Below, in pieces: positions 32,659 through 41,083 of a stretch of 45,757 bases of DNA. Numbering within the stretch: position 1 is the stretch's first letter; each line of letters begins with the position of its first letter. The notes beneath the pieces were generated by a model that had not been told where the DNA came from, searched no databases, and saw only the letters and a program-made list of their open reading frames with translations. Location of the stretch: contig JAGVXR010000058.1 of the NCBI GenBank assembly GCA_018303645.1, positions 1-45,757 of the forward strand. The letters run 5' to 3'. The stretch is from Candidatus Woesearchaeota archaeon. GTDB taxonomy: Archaea > Nanobdellota > Nanobdellia > Woesearchaeales > GW2011-AR4. The position numbers and the translations under genes were made by a program.

Positions 32659-33729
32659 ATGGAAACTCTTGAATCCCTGAAATGGCTCAGGGAGCGCAAT
32701 CTTTATGATATTTCATCCAAGGCGGCGCTTTCCCTGAAAAAAGTATTTACTCCCTGCCTTGCTGTGAAGGACGAGAAATTGCTTATAGTGGGAGATATTG
32801 GATATGAAAACAGGAATGTGGCTGCGGTATTGTCCGGAGCCTATTATCTCGCAGCCGAGCAGCTCAAACTAGACGCAAAGCTGATTTTGCAGGATGTAAA
32901 GTCAAGAGGCGACGCCTCAGACGATGATGTTGTTAAAAATTTAGCGGAACTCCGACAAGGCAATATAATAATCCTGAACATGTCTGACAAGCTCGGCAAT
33001 ATACATCAGCTTGGAAAAAGCTTCAGGAGATGGGTTGCAAAAAAAAGCCACAGGTTTATCTCTGCAATGTCGCTTGGAGACTTGGCTACGAGCAACATAG
33101 AACTTATACTGAATGCTATTAATGTCAATTACAAGCCGCTGCAGGCGCAGCATGAGGAAATAAGGCAGAAATTTGAAAGAGCAAAGGAAGTCAGCATAAC
33201 AACACCAGCGGGAACTGACTTGTACTACAACAAAGGCGGGATAAAGGCGATTGCAGCAGACGGCAATTATACAATGCCCGGCACAGGAGGCAATCTGCCT
33301 GCAGGCGAAGTCTATGCACCCCCAAACGGGAAAAAAATAGAAGGCAAGGTTGTCATTGACGGCAGCTCAAGGACGCACGAGCATACGATACTGATAAAAA
33401 AACCCATAGAGCTTACAATTAAAGGGGGAGAGATAACGCAAATCAAAGGCGGCGATGAAGCCAAGCAGCTCGAGGCCACGCTTAAATGGGCTGCTTCTGT
33501 TGCAAAAAATCCCGGCAATGTGAGAAGAATATGCGAGCTTGGCATCGGCTTGAACCCAAATGCCTCGATAATAGGCGCAATGATTGTTGACGATAAAACC
33601 CTAGGGACAGCCCATATCGGGATCGGCTCAAATTACTGGTTTGGGGGCAATATATATGCAATCATCCATTTAGACCAAGTCTTTAAGAATCCTACAATTC
33701 ATTTGGATGGAGAATTACTCAAAATATAG
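32659..33729 (+). CDS. M29-like (aminopeptidase T family) metallopeptidase
   Basis: 356 residues. The C-terminal half carries typical features: GGNLPAGEVYAPP, an ELGIGLNPNA segment with the conserved Glu, LGTAHIGIGSNYWFGG and a closing IHLDQVF...IHLDGELL. These give the acidic/His metal ligands of M29 leucyl aminopeptidases and the related dioxygenase-like NicX group, so the exact activity is uncertain; an aminopeptidase is most likely. CTTTAAAAACC about 28 nt upstream supports the ATG at 32659. Full length. Confidence 0.82.
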   Translation: METLESLKWLRERNLYDISSKAALSLKKVFTPCLAVKDEKLLIVGDIGYENRNVAAVLSGAYYLAAEQLKLDAKLILQDVKSRGDASDDDVVKNLAELRQGNIIILNMSDKLGNIHQLGKSFRRWVAKKSHRFISAMSLGDLATSNIELILNAINVNYKPLQAQHEEIRQKFERAKEVSITTPAGTDLYYNKGGIKAIAADGNYTMPGTGGNLPAGEVYAPPNGKKIEGKVVIDGSSRTHEHTILIKKPIELTIKGGEITQIKGGDEAKQLEATLKWAASVAKNPGNVRRICELGIGLNPNASIIGAMIVDDKTLGTAHIGIGSNYWFGGNIYAIIHLDQVFKNPTIHLDGELLKI

Positions 33730-33730
33730 G

Positions 33731-33838
33731 CTATTCCTCTTCTTCGTCTAGCTGCTGCATCCACTTCGGCAACTCTACTTTAGGATAATCCTTGTCAGAG
33801 CCTCCAAAATAAGCGCCTTTTTCCTTTAGCTTATCCAT
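33731..33838 (-). CDS. 35-residue unknown protein
   Basis: MDKLKEKGAYFGGSDKDYPK and an acidic end (QQLDEEEE). Very short, hydrophilic. It lies convergent to the M29-like gene, with its stop one base after that gene's TAG. AAATATATAAAG (near 33858-33869) lies 20-30 nt before the ATG, consistent with a promoter. Coding status is likely but unproven. Confidence 0.45.
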   Translation of the reverse strand: MDKLKEKGAYFGGSDKDYPKVELPKWMQQLDEEEE

Positions 33839-33949
33839 AATAAATCCATAATACTCTAAAATATATAAAGATTGTTTAGTAAGGTATAGTGACTACAAGC
33901 TTTAACTAAAAAGAAAAGTATTAAAAGAAATAGCCAAATTGACAGGCAG

Positions 33950-34294
33950 ATGGAATACAAGCAGGTAATCCTAGTCAGGGAGGATTTAAAACTGCCGAAA
34001 GGAAAGCTGGGCGCACAGGTTGCACACGCATCCGTAGATGCAACGCTGAAATCCGACAAAAAAATTGTTGATGCATGGAAAAAAGAAGGCGCAAAAAAGG
34101 TTGTTTTAAAAGTCAAGGATGAGAAAGAATTATTTAGGTATAAACAGATGGCTGAAGACATTGGATTGAAAACAGCTTTGATAAAAGATGCAGGGCATAC
34201 TGTCTTAGAACCCGGCACGATAACCTGCCTGGGCATTGGGCCGGACTTGGAGGAAAAAATTGATAAAGTTAGCGGAAAGCTCAATATGATGTAA
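33950..34294 (+). CDS. pth2: Peptidyl-tRNA hydrolase 2
   Basis: 114 residues matching archaeal/eukaryotic Pth2: KQVILVREDLKLPKGKLGAQVAHAS at the start (Lys, His and following Ser), then AEDIGLKTALIKDAGHTVLEPGT and TCLGIGP. It frees peptides from peptidyl-tRNA released by stalled ribosomes. A TATA-like AGTATTAAAAG about 25-30 nt upstream supports the ATG at 33950. Full length. Confidence 0.95.
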   Translation: MEYKQVILVREDLKLPKGKLGAQVAHASVDATLKSDKKIVDAWKKEGAKKVVLKVKDEKELFRYKQMAEDIGLKTALIKDAGHTVLEPGTITCLGIGPDLEEKIDKVSGKLNMM

Positions 34295-34302
34295 AACAAG
34301 CA

Positions 34303-34587
34303 TCATTCTTTTTTATCATCAATTCTCCTGTAATCTTGTCCAAACCTATACCAATTCCAGAATATTTGCCTGTCTTCAACTGGAATGCCAATTTTTTTAA
34401 AGTCTATTGGTGGTTTGATCTCCCCTTTGTACCCGTAGGCAAGAGCGGTGTAACTTGTACCTTTTTTAAGATTTTCTGGTATATTCCCCTCTAAACTTAA
34501 AGCAGGTTCAATTTTAAATCTCCTATAAAGCTTAATGAAGTGAGAGTCTATTGTTGCTAGCATTGTTGTCTCATCAATCTTAACCAC
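34303..34587 (-). CDS. Unknown 94-residue protein
   Basis: MVKIDETTMLATIDSHFIKL to YRRIDDKKE. Soluble, aromatic near the C terminus (RQIFWNWYRFGQDYRR). No family recognised. It is convergent to pth2 with an 8-bp gap. A TATA-like motif is hard to define upstream because the tRNA gene on the plus strand begins near 34688. Confidence 0.5.
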   Translation of the reverse strand: MVKIDETTMLATIDSHFIKLYRRFKIEPALSLEGNIPENLKKGTSYTALAYGYKGEIKPPIDFKKIGIPVEDRQIFWNWYRFGQDYRRIDDKKE

Positions 34588-34687
34588 TCACATGGAGTTT
34601 TGGTTTTTTGTTTTTAAAACTTTCTATAAGAGTAAAGGAGTTTTTCAGTTACCTTTTTAAATTCAATATTTTTCTAGTGCTTTTATC

Positions 34688-34788
34688 GGGCCCATAGCTC
34701 AGCCTGCTTAGAGCACCTGTCTAATTGGTGTGAAACTCTTAAGTAGGAAGAAATCAGGGGGTCAGGGGTTGAAATCCCCTTGGGCCCA
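34688..34788 (+). tRNA. tRNA with probable 26-nt intron, isotype uncertain
   Basis: Acceptor GGGCCCA pairs with TGGGCCC (34781-34787), discriminator A at 34788. The D arm GCTC...GAGC and T arm AGGGG-TTGAAAT-CCCCT are clear. The total of 101 nt is exactly 26 nt more than a normal 75-nt class I tRNA. With stem CCTG/CAGG the loop starts CTAATT, suggesting AAT (Ile-like) before an intron. An alternative stem CACC/GGTG would show CTA. I could not find a clean bulge-helix-bulge, so the anticodon is unresolved. The acceptor resembles archaeal Ile or elongator Met tRNAs. Confidence 0.75.
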
Positions 34789-34833
34789 TTTTATTTGATT
34801 AACTTTAAGTATACTAAATAACTACCTTTTTCC

Positions 34834-35934
34834 ATGATACAGGATGTTTTCATAATCGGGGCAACGGGCAGGGTTGGGGCTGCTTTAATAAATCAAATCA
34901 TCAAAAAAGGGGACATTGACAATAATTTTCATGTGAATCCTACGAGAATCATGGGGCTTGCCTCGAGCACACATGTAGTATACGCCCAAAAAGGGCTTTC
35001 TGAGCAGCAAGCTCTTGATTTTACAAACAAGCATCATGATGGCGCAAAAGCATACTATGATCTCAATGAGCTTTTTGAGCTTGCTAACAGAAAAAGCGAT
35101 GAAAGCTCGCTTGCATTTGTTGATGTTACTTCAGTCAATGAGGCGATGACGGAATTCCATAAAAAGGTGATTGGCAGTTCTGCGCATGGCATTGTTACAG
35201 CGAACAAGAATCCCGTTGCCTTATCAGATTACGAAACTTTCCAATTGCTCACCAGAAATCCAAGAAGATACGGCTACAGGTGCTCTGTCATGGCAGGGGC
35301 AGAGGCAGTTCCATTTCTTCGCGACTTGAGGGACTTGAACGACAGCCTTAAGTCAATTCAAGGATGTTTTTCAGGCACGTTTGGATATATAACCTCAGAG
35401 CTTGAAAAAGGCAGAGAATTCTCAGCTATTGTAATGGGGGCATATTCAAAGGGCTATACTGAGCCTCATCCAAAAGACGACTTAAGCGGCATTGACGTTG
35501 CAAGAAAAATTGTTGTATTGGCAAGAAGCGCTGGCTATAATGTTGGAATGAATGATGTTGCAATAAAGCCGTTGGTGCCCAATAACTATCTGGAAGAGGG
35601 CAATGTAAAAATATTCCTTGATAAATTGAAGGAGCTTGATGCGGAATTTAAAGGTAGGGTTGCTCAGGCTATGAAAAACGGCTTAGCATTGAGGTATGCT
35701 GCCACAATGGACGTTTCAAATAAAAAGCCAGTAATTGAAGTTGCTTTAAGGGAAGTGCCAAAGCAGGGCCAGCTTGGAAGAATTTATGGCACTATGAACA
35801 AGATTATCATTATTTCAGAATCCTATCCAAATGGCTATTGCATAGAAGCGCCAGGCGCAGGGCTTGAAGTGACTGCGCGGAATATAAGAAGGGATTTGCT
35901 TGATTTGTTGCCTGAAAGGAAAATATCTTTTTAG
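34834..35934 (+). CDS. hom: Homoserine dehydrogenase
   Basis: 366 residues with NAD(P)-binding IIGATGRVGAALI, the TANKNPVA motif, and the active-site region FSGTFGYITSELEKG...GYTEPHPKDDLSGIDVARK (with the catalytic Asp/Lys). It reduces aspartate semialdehyde to homoserine for threonine and methionine synthesis. The usual C-terminal ACT domain is absent, but a separate ACT-domain protein is encoded convergently right after it. AAGTATACTAAA about 28 nt upstream supports the ATG at 34834. No other pathway genes are in the window. Confidence 0.9.
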   Translation: MIQDVFIIGATGRVGAALINQIIKKGDIDNNFHVNPTRIMGLASSTHVVYAQKGLSEQQALDFTNKHHDGAKAYYDLNELFELANRKSDESSLAFVDVTSVNEAMTEFHKKVIGSSAHGIVTANKNPVALSDYETFQLLTRNPRRYGYRCSVMAGAEAVPFLRDLRDLNDSLKSIQGCFSGTFGYITSELEKGREFSAIVMGAYSKGYTEPHPKDDLSGIDVARKIVVLARSAGYNVGMNDVAIKPLVPNNYLEEGNVKIFLDKLKELDAEFKGRVAQAMKNGLALRYAATMDVSNKKPVIEVALREVPKQGQLGRIYGTMNKIIIISESYPNGYCIEAPGAGLEVTARNIRRDLLDLLPERKISF

Positions 35935-35935
35935 C

Positions 35936-36592
35936 CTATTTTCCAACCATTTCCTGCAAAATATCATAGGCTTTCATCGAATCTTTCTTGTTTAATATAA
36001 AAGTCAGCTCTGTCATTGTCGATACAATTTCATAAATATTTATATTGTTCCATGCCATTCTGCTGACAGCATTGAATATGACTCCGGGAGTGTAAAAGAA
36101 CTCCTCGCCGGAAAATATTATTGCCAAAGCCACCAGACTGGTCTCCTTGTTTACTGTTTTTTCTCCTGCTAGGAATCTGGTTAATTTGTCTATATATCTC
36201 TCATTTATCATGATGCTTACTTCATTGCTTCCCATTATCACATTCAAAGTGTCGCCCCTCTCAAAATTCACCAAATTATGTATGCTTTTCAATTTTACTA
36301 ATAAGCTCGGTGATTTTAAAATGGTGAAATCACAAATATTTGTCTTCAGCAATATTTCCCCTTTCAGGCTAAATGCTTTTGACTTTTTCCTGTGCTCAGC
36401 AATCTCTTCAGAATAGCGCCTCAAAGCCATGACAACTGCAGCCTGCTTGGCTTTTTTGCCCAGCTCTTTCTCTATACTCGGAAGCATATGCTCAGCGAGG
36501 CTTGCTATGCTTATTATTCCATTTGCAAGCCCCTCCTCTACAAAAGGCTGCTCGCTTACAATCTTCTTGACAATGTGGCTTACGGTTGGCAT
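35936..36592 (-). CDS. ACT-domain protein, possible regulator
   Basis: 218 residues. The N-terminal part has a helical/HTH-like region (QAAVVMALRRYSEEIAEH). The C terminus (FYTPGVIFNAVSRMAWNNI, NIYEIVSTMTELTFIL and a final helix) matches ACT domains of aspartokinase or homoserine dehydrogenase, which bind amino acids. It converges on hom (1-bp gap), so an amino-acid-sensing regulator of this pathway is a reasonable inference. A perfect 18-bp palindrome overlaps its promoter. Confidence 0.6.
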   Translation of the reverse strand: MPTVSHIVKKIVSEQPFVEEGLANGIISIASLAEHMLPSIEKELGKKAKQAAVVMALRRYSEEIAEHRKKSKAFSLKGEILLKTNICDFTILKSPSLLVKLKSIHNLVNFERGDTLNVIMGSNEVSIMINERYIDKLTRFLAGEKTVNKETSLVALAIIFSGEEFFYTPGVIFNAVSRMAWNNINIYEIVSTMTELTFILNKKDSMKAYDILQEMVGK

Positions 36593-36609
36593 AACAATAA
36601 TGTTTCAAA

Positions 36610-36627
36610 ATGTTATTATAATAACAT
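36610..36627. promoter_or_regulatory. 18-bp perfect palindrome upstream of ACT-domain gene
   Basis: ATGTTATTATAATAACAT is self-complementary. It lies 18-35 nt upstream of the start at 36592, where its TATA box is expected, and also upstream of the gene at 36670. It could be an autoregulatory operator. Confidence 0.45.
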
Positions 36628-36669
36628 AATATTTATATAGGTTGTATAAATACTTTGCGGTAGGTAAAA

Positions 36670-37077
36670 ATGGGACAGAACGGAAATCACAGAGCAATTG
36701 AATATGAATCTTATATGATGCACGGTTCACAAGAATATGGTGTTATGTTACTCAACTTAGGCAATGGTGTAGCTATCCAACCCATAGCAGAGAGCGTGGC
36801 ACAAAGGTTGGAAGAGAGACTAGGAACTCCAGTTAAAGTTGCACAATTTACACCAAATACAAGACATATTGATGGAAAGTTTCAACCAGGCGGTGATTAT
36901 GCAACATATCACCTACAGGCAGAAAATAGACCAGATGTAAAAGCCTTTGTTGAGTGTTCAGACGAAAATAGTGACTGGGTGAATATCAGATTAAACGTAA
37001 AGAATGGTTTAGATGCAAGAGAATTCCTAGAACAATATAGGAATATAAGCCTAACACTTATGCCAAACCCTCCCTAA
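36670..37077 (+). CDS. Unknown 135-residue protein
   Basis: MGQNGNHRAIEYESYMMHGS to LTLMPNPP. Mixed alpha/beta, soluble, no recognised motif. A GGTAGGT about 5 nt before the ATG may serve as a weak Shine-Dalgarno, and TTGTATAAATAC lies 18-30 nt upstream. It lies between the ACT-domain gene and lysS with its own promoter. No function assigned. Confidence 0.5.
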   Translation: MGQNGNHRAIEYESYMMHGSQEYGVMLLNLGNGVAIQPIAESVAQRLEERLGTPVKVAQFTPNTRHIDGKFQPGGDYATYHLQAENRPDVKAFVECSDENSDWVNIRLNVKNGLDAREFLEQYRNISLTLMPNPP

Positions 37078-37183
37078 ATGATCCGAGCATGATTTTCCTG
37101 CCTAAAACTTTTTACTTGTTTTTTAATTCATCAATTTTCTTTTTTCCACAATCTTTATATAATGTTTTGTGTTTTTTTGTTCT

Positions 37184-38872
37184 ATGCAAAACAAGCAGGA
37201 GAAAAGCTTTGAGGACATCTTCTGGGCAGACACTATTGCAGACGAAGCAATAAAAAGGACGGAAACAAATCCCTTGCTTAAAGAAATCACCAAAAAGCAC
37301 GGGTTTATTGTAATGGACGAGAAAACACCTTCTGGAACAATCCATATAGGCTCAGGAAGAGGTTGGGTAATAAGCGATGCGATTGCAAAGGCTTTGATAA
37401 ACAAAGGAGTCAAAGCAAGGTTTATTCTGAGCAGTGACGACATGGACCCGTTAGACAAGTCTGCAAAAGAACTTAGCAAGGAAGAGAATGAAAAGTATAT
37501 GGGGGTGCCTTTTCGCTATATTCCAAGCCCTGTCAAAGGCTACAAAAGCTATGGCGACTATTTCTTCAGCCAGTGCACTGAATTATTTCCAGATTTTGGG
37601 ATAGAGGCAGAGCTTGAAAGCACAGGGCATGAATATGAAAAAGGCTCTTTCAATAAAACTATAAAGACAGCGCTTGACAATGCAGGCAAAATCCAGAAAA
37701 TTTACGCTGACTTGTACGGCGAAGAAGCTGCCATGGCAAACAAGCTGCCTTTCAATGTGAAATGCCCAAAATGCAACAGGATATCAACAACATTGGCGAT
37801 TGAATGGGACTCAAAAAAAGAGATGATTTGTTTTGAATGCAGGAATGATGTTGTCGAGTGGGCAAAAGGCTGCGGTTACAAAGGCTGGATTTCCCCTTAC
37901 AACGGCAACGGCAAGTTCCCTTGGAAAGTTGAATGGGCGGCGAAATGGCTCACAAAGCAGGTTATAGTTGAGACGGCAGGCAAGGATCATTTCACCCAGA
38001 ACGGCTCGAGGACTGTGGCGTGCAGAATTGCAGTTGATGTATTCAATTATCCGCCACCATATCCCTCGGATGGTTATGAGACTGGGCAGGGCTATGAATT
38101 TTTCATGGTCGGCGGCAAGAAGATGTCCACATCAAAAGGGCATGGGCTTGGGTTTGCTGAGTCTGTAAATTATGCTCCTGCAAAAATGCTGAGGTTTTTG
38201 CTGATAAGAACAAGGCCAAATGCAGCCATTGACTTTGACCCATACACTAATGACCTAATCCTGCTTTACGAGAGGTACGACCAGGCAGAAAGGGTATACT
38301 TTGGCAAGGAAGACATGGGAGAGAAGGAAAATACAAGGCAGAAAAGAATCTACGAGATGAGCCACGTTGGAAAAATTCCGAAAAAGATGCCTCCGCAGGT
38401 GAGCCTGATTCACGCCTCAATGCTTGTGCAGATTTTTGAAGACGAGAAAATGATTTTTGAGTCATTGAAAGGCACGGGGCATCTGCCTGAAAAAGCCTCA
38501 AAATCCGACATTGACTGCATAAAAGAAAGGCTTGCATTTGCGAAGAAATGGGTTGAGGAGTTTGCAGAGGAGCAGTTTAGGTTCAAGCTACAGCACAAAG
38601 TTCCCGACAATATTGATTTGAGTCAAAAGCAGAAGGATGCATTGCATCTGCTGGCTGAAAAGTTAAAAAAACAAGAATGGGACGAGAAATCACTGTTCAA
38701 CGAGTTTTACAGCATCTGTAAGGAATTTGGCATAAAGAACACCGAGTTTTTTGAGGCAGCTTACAAGGTTTTGCTGAACAAGGAAAAAGGGCCGAAACTG
38801 GCGCCTTTTATACTTGCTTTGGGAAAGGAGAAAGTTTATAAATTATCAGAAGTCTCTCTAATTTTTTTATAG
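37184..38872 (+). CDS. lysS: Lysyl-tRNA synthetase, class I
   Basis: 562 residues, class I type found in most archaea. The HIGH motif is TIHIGSGRG (near residue 52), the KMSKS motif is KKMSTSKGHG (near residue 315), and a Cys-x2-Cys zinc pair (CPKC and CFEC) lies between. It charges tRNA-Lys with lysine. I chose the ATG at 37184 (MQNKQEKSFED) because CTTTATATAATG (37153-37164) is about 28 nt upstream. The 3' end overlaps the convergent unknown gene by 65 bp. Full length. Confidence 0.95.
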   Translation: MQNKQEKSFEDIFWADTIADEAIKRTETNPLLKEITKKHGFIVMDEKTPSGTIHIGSGRGWVISDAIAKALINKGVKARFILSSDDMDPLDKSAKELSKEENEKYMGVPFRYIPSPVKGYKSYGDYFFSQCTELFPDFGIEAELESTGHEYEKGSFNKTIKTALDNAGKIQKIYADLYGEEAAMANKLPFNVKCPKCNRISTTLAIEWDSKKEMICFECRNDVVEWAKGCGYKGWISPYNGNGKFPWKVEWAAKWLTKQVIVETAGKDHFTQNGSRTVACRIAVDVFNYPPPYPSDGYETGQGYEFFMVGGKKMSTSKGHGLGFAESVNYAPAKMLRFLLIRTRPNAAIDFDPYTNDLILLYERYDQAERVYFGKEDMGEKENTRQKRIYEMSHVGKIPKKMPPQVSLIHASMLVQIFEDEKMIFESLKGTGHLPEKASKSDIDCIKERLAFAKKWVEEFAEEQFRFKLQHKVPDNIDLSQKQKDALHLLAEKLKKQEWDEKSLFNEFYSICKEFGIKNTEFFEAAYKVLLNKEKGPKLAPFILALGKEKVYKLSEVSLIFL

Positions 38873-39161
38873 ATCTTCCAAGTGTGTCGGGGTTTTTATT
38901 ATCGCCAAACTTTACGCTCTTCAAATAACTTTCTATTTCAGAAGATTTACAGTCGCCCGCATGCTCTATCACATCAAGAATTTCTTTAACCAGCAATTGA
39001 TAATTTTTAGTAAAATATCTGAATGCCATTGATAATACTTTTTCCTGAAAAGTACCCAATCCTTGTTCGCCACATGTTTTTATATACTCTGTCACGAGGG
39101 CTTTGCTTAAATCATTTTTTGATATTTTACCCCGGTTTACTATTGCTTGCAAATCCGCCAT
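38808..39161 (-). CDS. Unknown 117-residue protein overlapping lysS end
   Basis: Helical, soluble, starting MADLQAIVNRGKISKNDLSK. The C-terminal part (VKEILDVIEHAGDCKSSEIESYLK...LGRSIKKLERL) could form a winged helix. No known family. The last 22 codons overlap the lysS 3' end on the other strand, so the shared 65 bp code for both. It has its own TTATTTAAATAA box at about 39175-39195. Confidence 0.55.
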   Translation of the reverse strand: MADLQAIVNRGKISKNDLSKALVTEYIKTCGEQGLGTFQEKVLSMAFRYFTKNYQLLVKEILDVIEHAGDCKSSEIESYLKSVKFGDNKNPDTLGRSIKKLERLLIIYKLSPFPKQV

Positions 39162-39184
39162 AGCAAGATGTAATGTGGACTTAT

Positions 39185-39467
39185 TTAAATTATTTTACCT
39201 TTTAAATCTCCATAAACCTTCTTCAACGGAATTTTATATTTCTTAGCAATCCTCGCGCAATCCTCATATTCAGGCATTATATTTTTTATTTGATTGTTTA
39301 GTCTTGAAATCTTGACTCTTACATTGCCATACTTTGTCTTTATTATTTTGATTTCCCTGTCAAGGCTTCTCTTTTCAGCGCTAAAAATCCTGACTCCAAG
39401 AGTTGTTGTCTCGTCAAAGATTATATTGCACAATTTATCAGTGTCTTTTATTTCACATAAAACGCTT
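39185..39467 (-). CDS. larC2: LarC C-terminal part (larC2), joined by +1 shift
   Basis: Open in frame from about 39467, reading SVLCEIKDTDKLCNIIFDE, TTLGVRIFSAEKRSL and ending GDLKGKII. It matches the C-terminal domain of LarC, the nickel insertase for the nickel-pincer cofactor. No ATG is near its 5' end, so it can only be made as a continuation of larC1 by a +1 shift at AAG CGT (plus strand near 39463-39467). In Lactobacillus plantarum larC1 and larC2 are also joined by ribosomal frameshifting. The combined product is 380 or so residues. Confidence 0.75.
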
Positions 39468-40334
39468 GGCAGGCCTGCCTTTTTTCATGATTATGCTGAT
39501 TAAGTAGGCATCCAAAGCTCCATTCTCCATAAGCTTTTCAATAACATAAGGATAAATCTCAGGGTTCATGTTGTCGATGTTTGCTTCGATTATGTTTATT
39601 GCCTCATTTTCAATTTTGTCCAATTCTCCGTAAAAAACTCTTAAAACATTCGGCTGTTTCAAATTCTTTGCTCCTGCACCGTAGCCGATTTTCTCAACCT
39701 TCATTGCAGGCATTTCTCCGAATTTTTCAGCCAAAGTTGTTATAATAGCAGCTCCAGTAGGAGTCACAAGCTCTGCTTCGATATTGTTGTGATAAATAGG
39801 CATGCCTTTCAATATCTCAGCAGTTGCAGGCGCTGGGACTGGAAATTTCCCATGAGAGAATTCTATAAATCCAGTACCAACATTGAGTTTTGAACAATAA
39901 ATCTTGGCTATTCCTAATTTTTTCAACCCAATAACAGCGCCAGCGACATCAATTATTGTATCAATTGCCCCTATTTCATGAAAATGAATTTTATCAATTG
40001 ACTTGTTGTGGATTTTTGCCTCTGCAGTCCCTATTTTAAGGAATATTTCTTTAATTGTATTTTTTATCCCATTATCTAATTTTGAATTGTCAATTATTTT
40101 GTTGATTTCTTTCAGATTTCTTTCATCATGGTGCTTATGCTCTTCAATCAAATCAAATTTTGTCGCTGATATTCCATTTTTAACAATCTTTTTTGATTCA
40201 ATCCCGTAATTCTTTAGATTTAGCTTTTGCAATTCCTTTCTTAAATAGCCCATATCCAAGCCCAAGTTTATCAAAGCTCCAAGTATCATGTCTCCGCTGA
40301 TTCCGCTGAAACAATCAAAGTATGCGGTTTTCAT
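39453..40334 (-). CDS. larC1: LarC N-terminal part (larC1), nickel insertase
   Basis: 293 residues from MKTAYFDCFSGISGDMILGAL, with IHFHEIGAIDTIIDVAGAVIG and LVTPTGAAIITTLAEKFG, all typical of LarC. LarC uses CTP to insert nickel into the pyridinium-bis-thiocarboxylic cofactor. I prefer the ATG at 40334 over a GTG at 40343 because MKTxYxDxFSGISGD is the family start. The frame stops at 39453-39455 shortly after KKGRPAK, where homologues continue as (K)LSVLCEI. The GTG at 40343 would overlap the larB stop, and the ATG lies 5 bp past it, so the genes are probably co-transcribed. Confidence 0.88.
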   Translation of the reverse strand: MKTAYFDCFSGISGDMILGALINLGLDMGYLRKELQKLNLKNYGIESKKIVKNGISATKFDLIEEHKHHDERNLKEINKIIDNSKLDNGIKNTIKEIFLKIGTAEAKIHNKSIDKIHFHEIGAIDTIIDVAGAVIGLKKLGIAKIYCSKLNVGTGFIEFSHGKFPVPAPATAEILKGMPIYHNNIEAELVTPTGAAIITTLAEKFGEMPAMKVEKIGYGAGAKNLKQPNVLRVFYGELDKIENEAINIIEANIDNMNPEIYPYVIEKLMENGALDAYLISIIMKKGRPAKRFM

Positions 40335-40339
40335 AGAAA

Positions 40340-41083
40340 TCACTTGTTTATCATGCTTGCAAAATATCCAGCACCAAATCCGTTGTCAATGTTGACGACA
40401 ACAACTCCCGGGGAGCATGAGTTTAGCATTGTAAGCAAAGGTGCAATTCCTTTAAATGACGCCCCATAGCCAACAGAAGTCGGCACTGCAATAATCGGCT
40501 TGCCGAACAATCCTGAGACAACGCTTGGCAGCACGCCGTCCATGCCTGCAACAATAATAAGCACACTAGCTTCTTCTAGTTTTTCTTTGCTGCTCAGCAG
40601 TCGGTGCAGTCCTGCAACTCCAACATCATAAATTCTTTCGACATTATTTCCCATGACTTCTGCAACAACTGCCGCTTCTTCTGCAACGCTGATGTCTGAG
40701 GTGCCTGCGCTCAAAACAAGGATTTTACCTTTTCTGGCTTTGTTTTTATCGCTGCTTATTATTATTGTCCTTGAAATTTTGTTGTATTGCGCGTTTTTGA
40801 CGTGCTTTTTGACTTCATTGAACATCTCTTCTGTCGCCCTTGTTGCCAGAACATTTGAATTGATGGCTGCTAATTTTTTGACTATTGCAACAACTTGCTC
40901 TGTTGTCTTGTTCTGGCAGAAAACAACCTCTGGAAAGCCTTTCCTCAATGCCCTGTGATGGTCAATCTTTGCAAATCCTATGTCTTCGTATGGAAGAAAC
41001 TTCATTTTTTTTACAGCTCCGTCTATGCTGAGCTTTCCCTTTGCCACCCCCTTCATTAATTTCCTAATTTTTTGCTCGTACAT
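40340..41083 (-). CDS. larB: LarB, nicotinic-acid adenine dinucleotide carboxylase/hydrolase
   Basis: 247 residues with a PurE-like fold in the C-terminal part: LVLSAGTSDISVAEEAAVVAE, GVAGLHRLL, VAGMDGVLPSVVSGL and NIDNGFGAGYFA. LarB carboxylates the pyridinium ring and releases AMP in the first step of nickel-pincer nucleotide synthesis. It overlaps larE by 20 bp and precedes larC, so the order is permease, larE, larB, larC. Full length. Confidence 0.92.
   Translation of the reverse strand: MYEQKIRKLMKGVAKGKLSIDGAVKKMKFLPYEDIGFAKIDHHRALRKGFPEVVFCQNKTTEQVVAIVKKLAAINSNVLATRATEEMFNEVKKHVKNAQYNKISRTIIISSDKNKARKGKILVLSAGTSDISVAEEAAVVAEVMGNNVERIYDVGVAGLHRLLSSKEKLEEASVLIIVAGMDGVLPSVVSGLFGKPIIAVPTSVGYGASFKGIAPLLTMLNSCSPGVVVVNIDNGFGAGYFASMINK

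Noticed and set aside
34688..34788. Amber-suppressor (pyrrolysine-type) tRNA from the CTA reading
   Set aside because: It requires losing two connector bases and a 33-nt variable region; an intron-containing class I tRNA explains the length exactly, and no pyl genes are seen.
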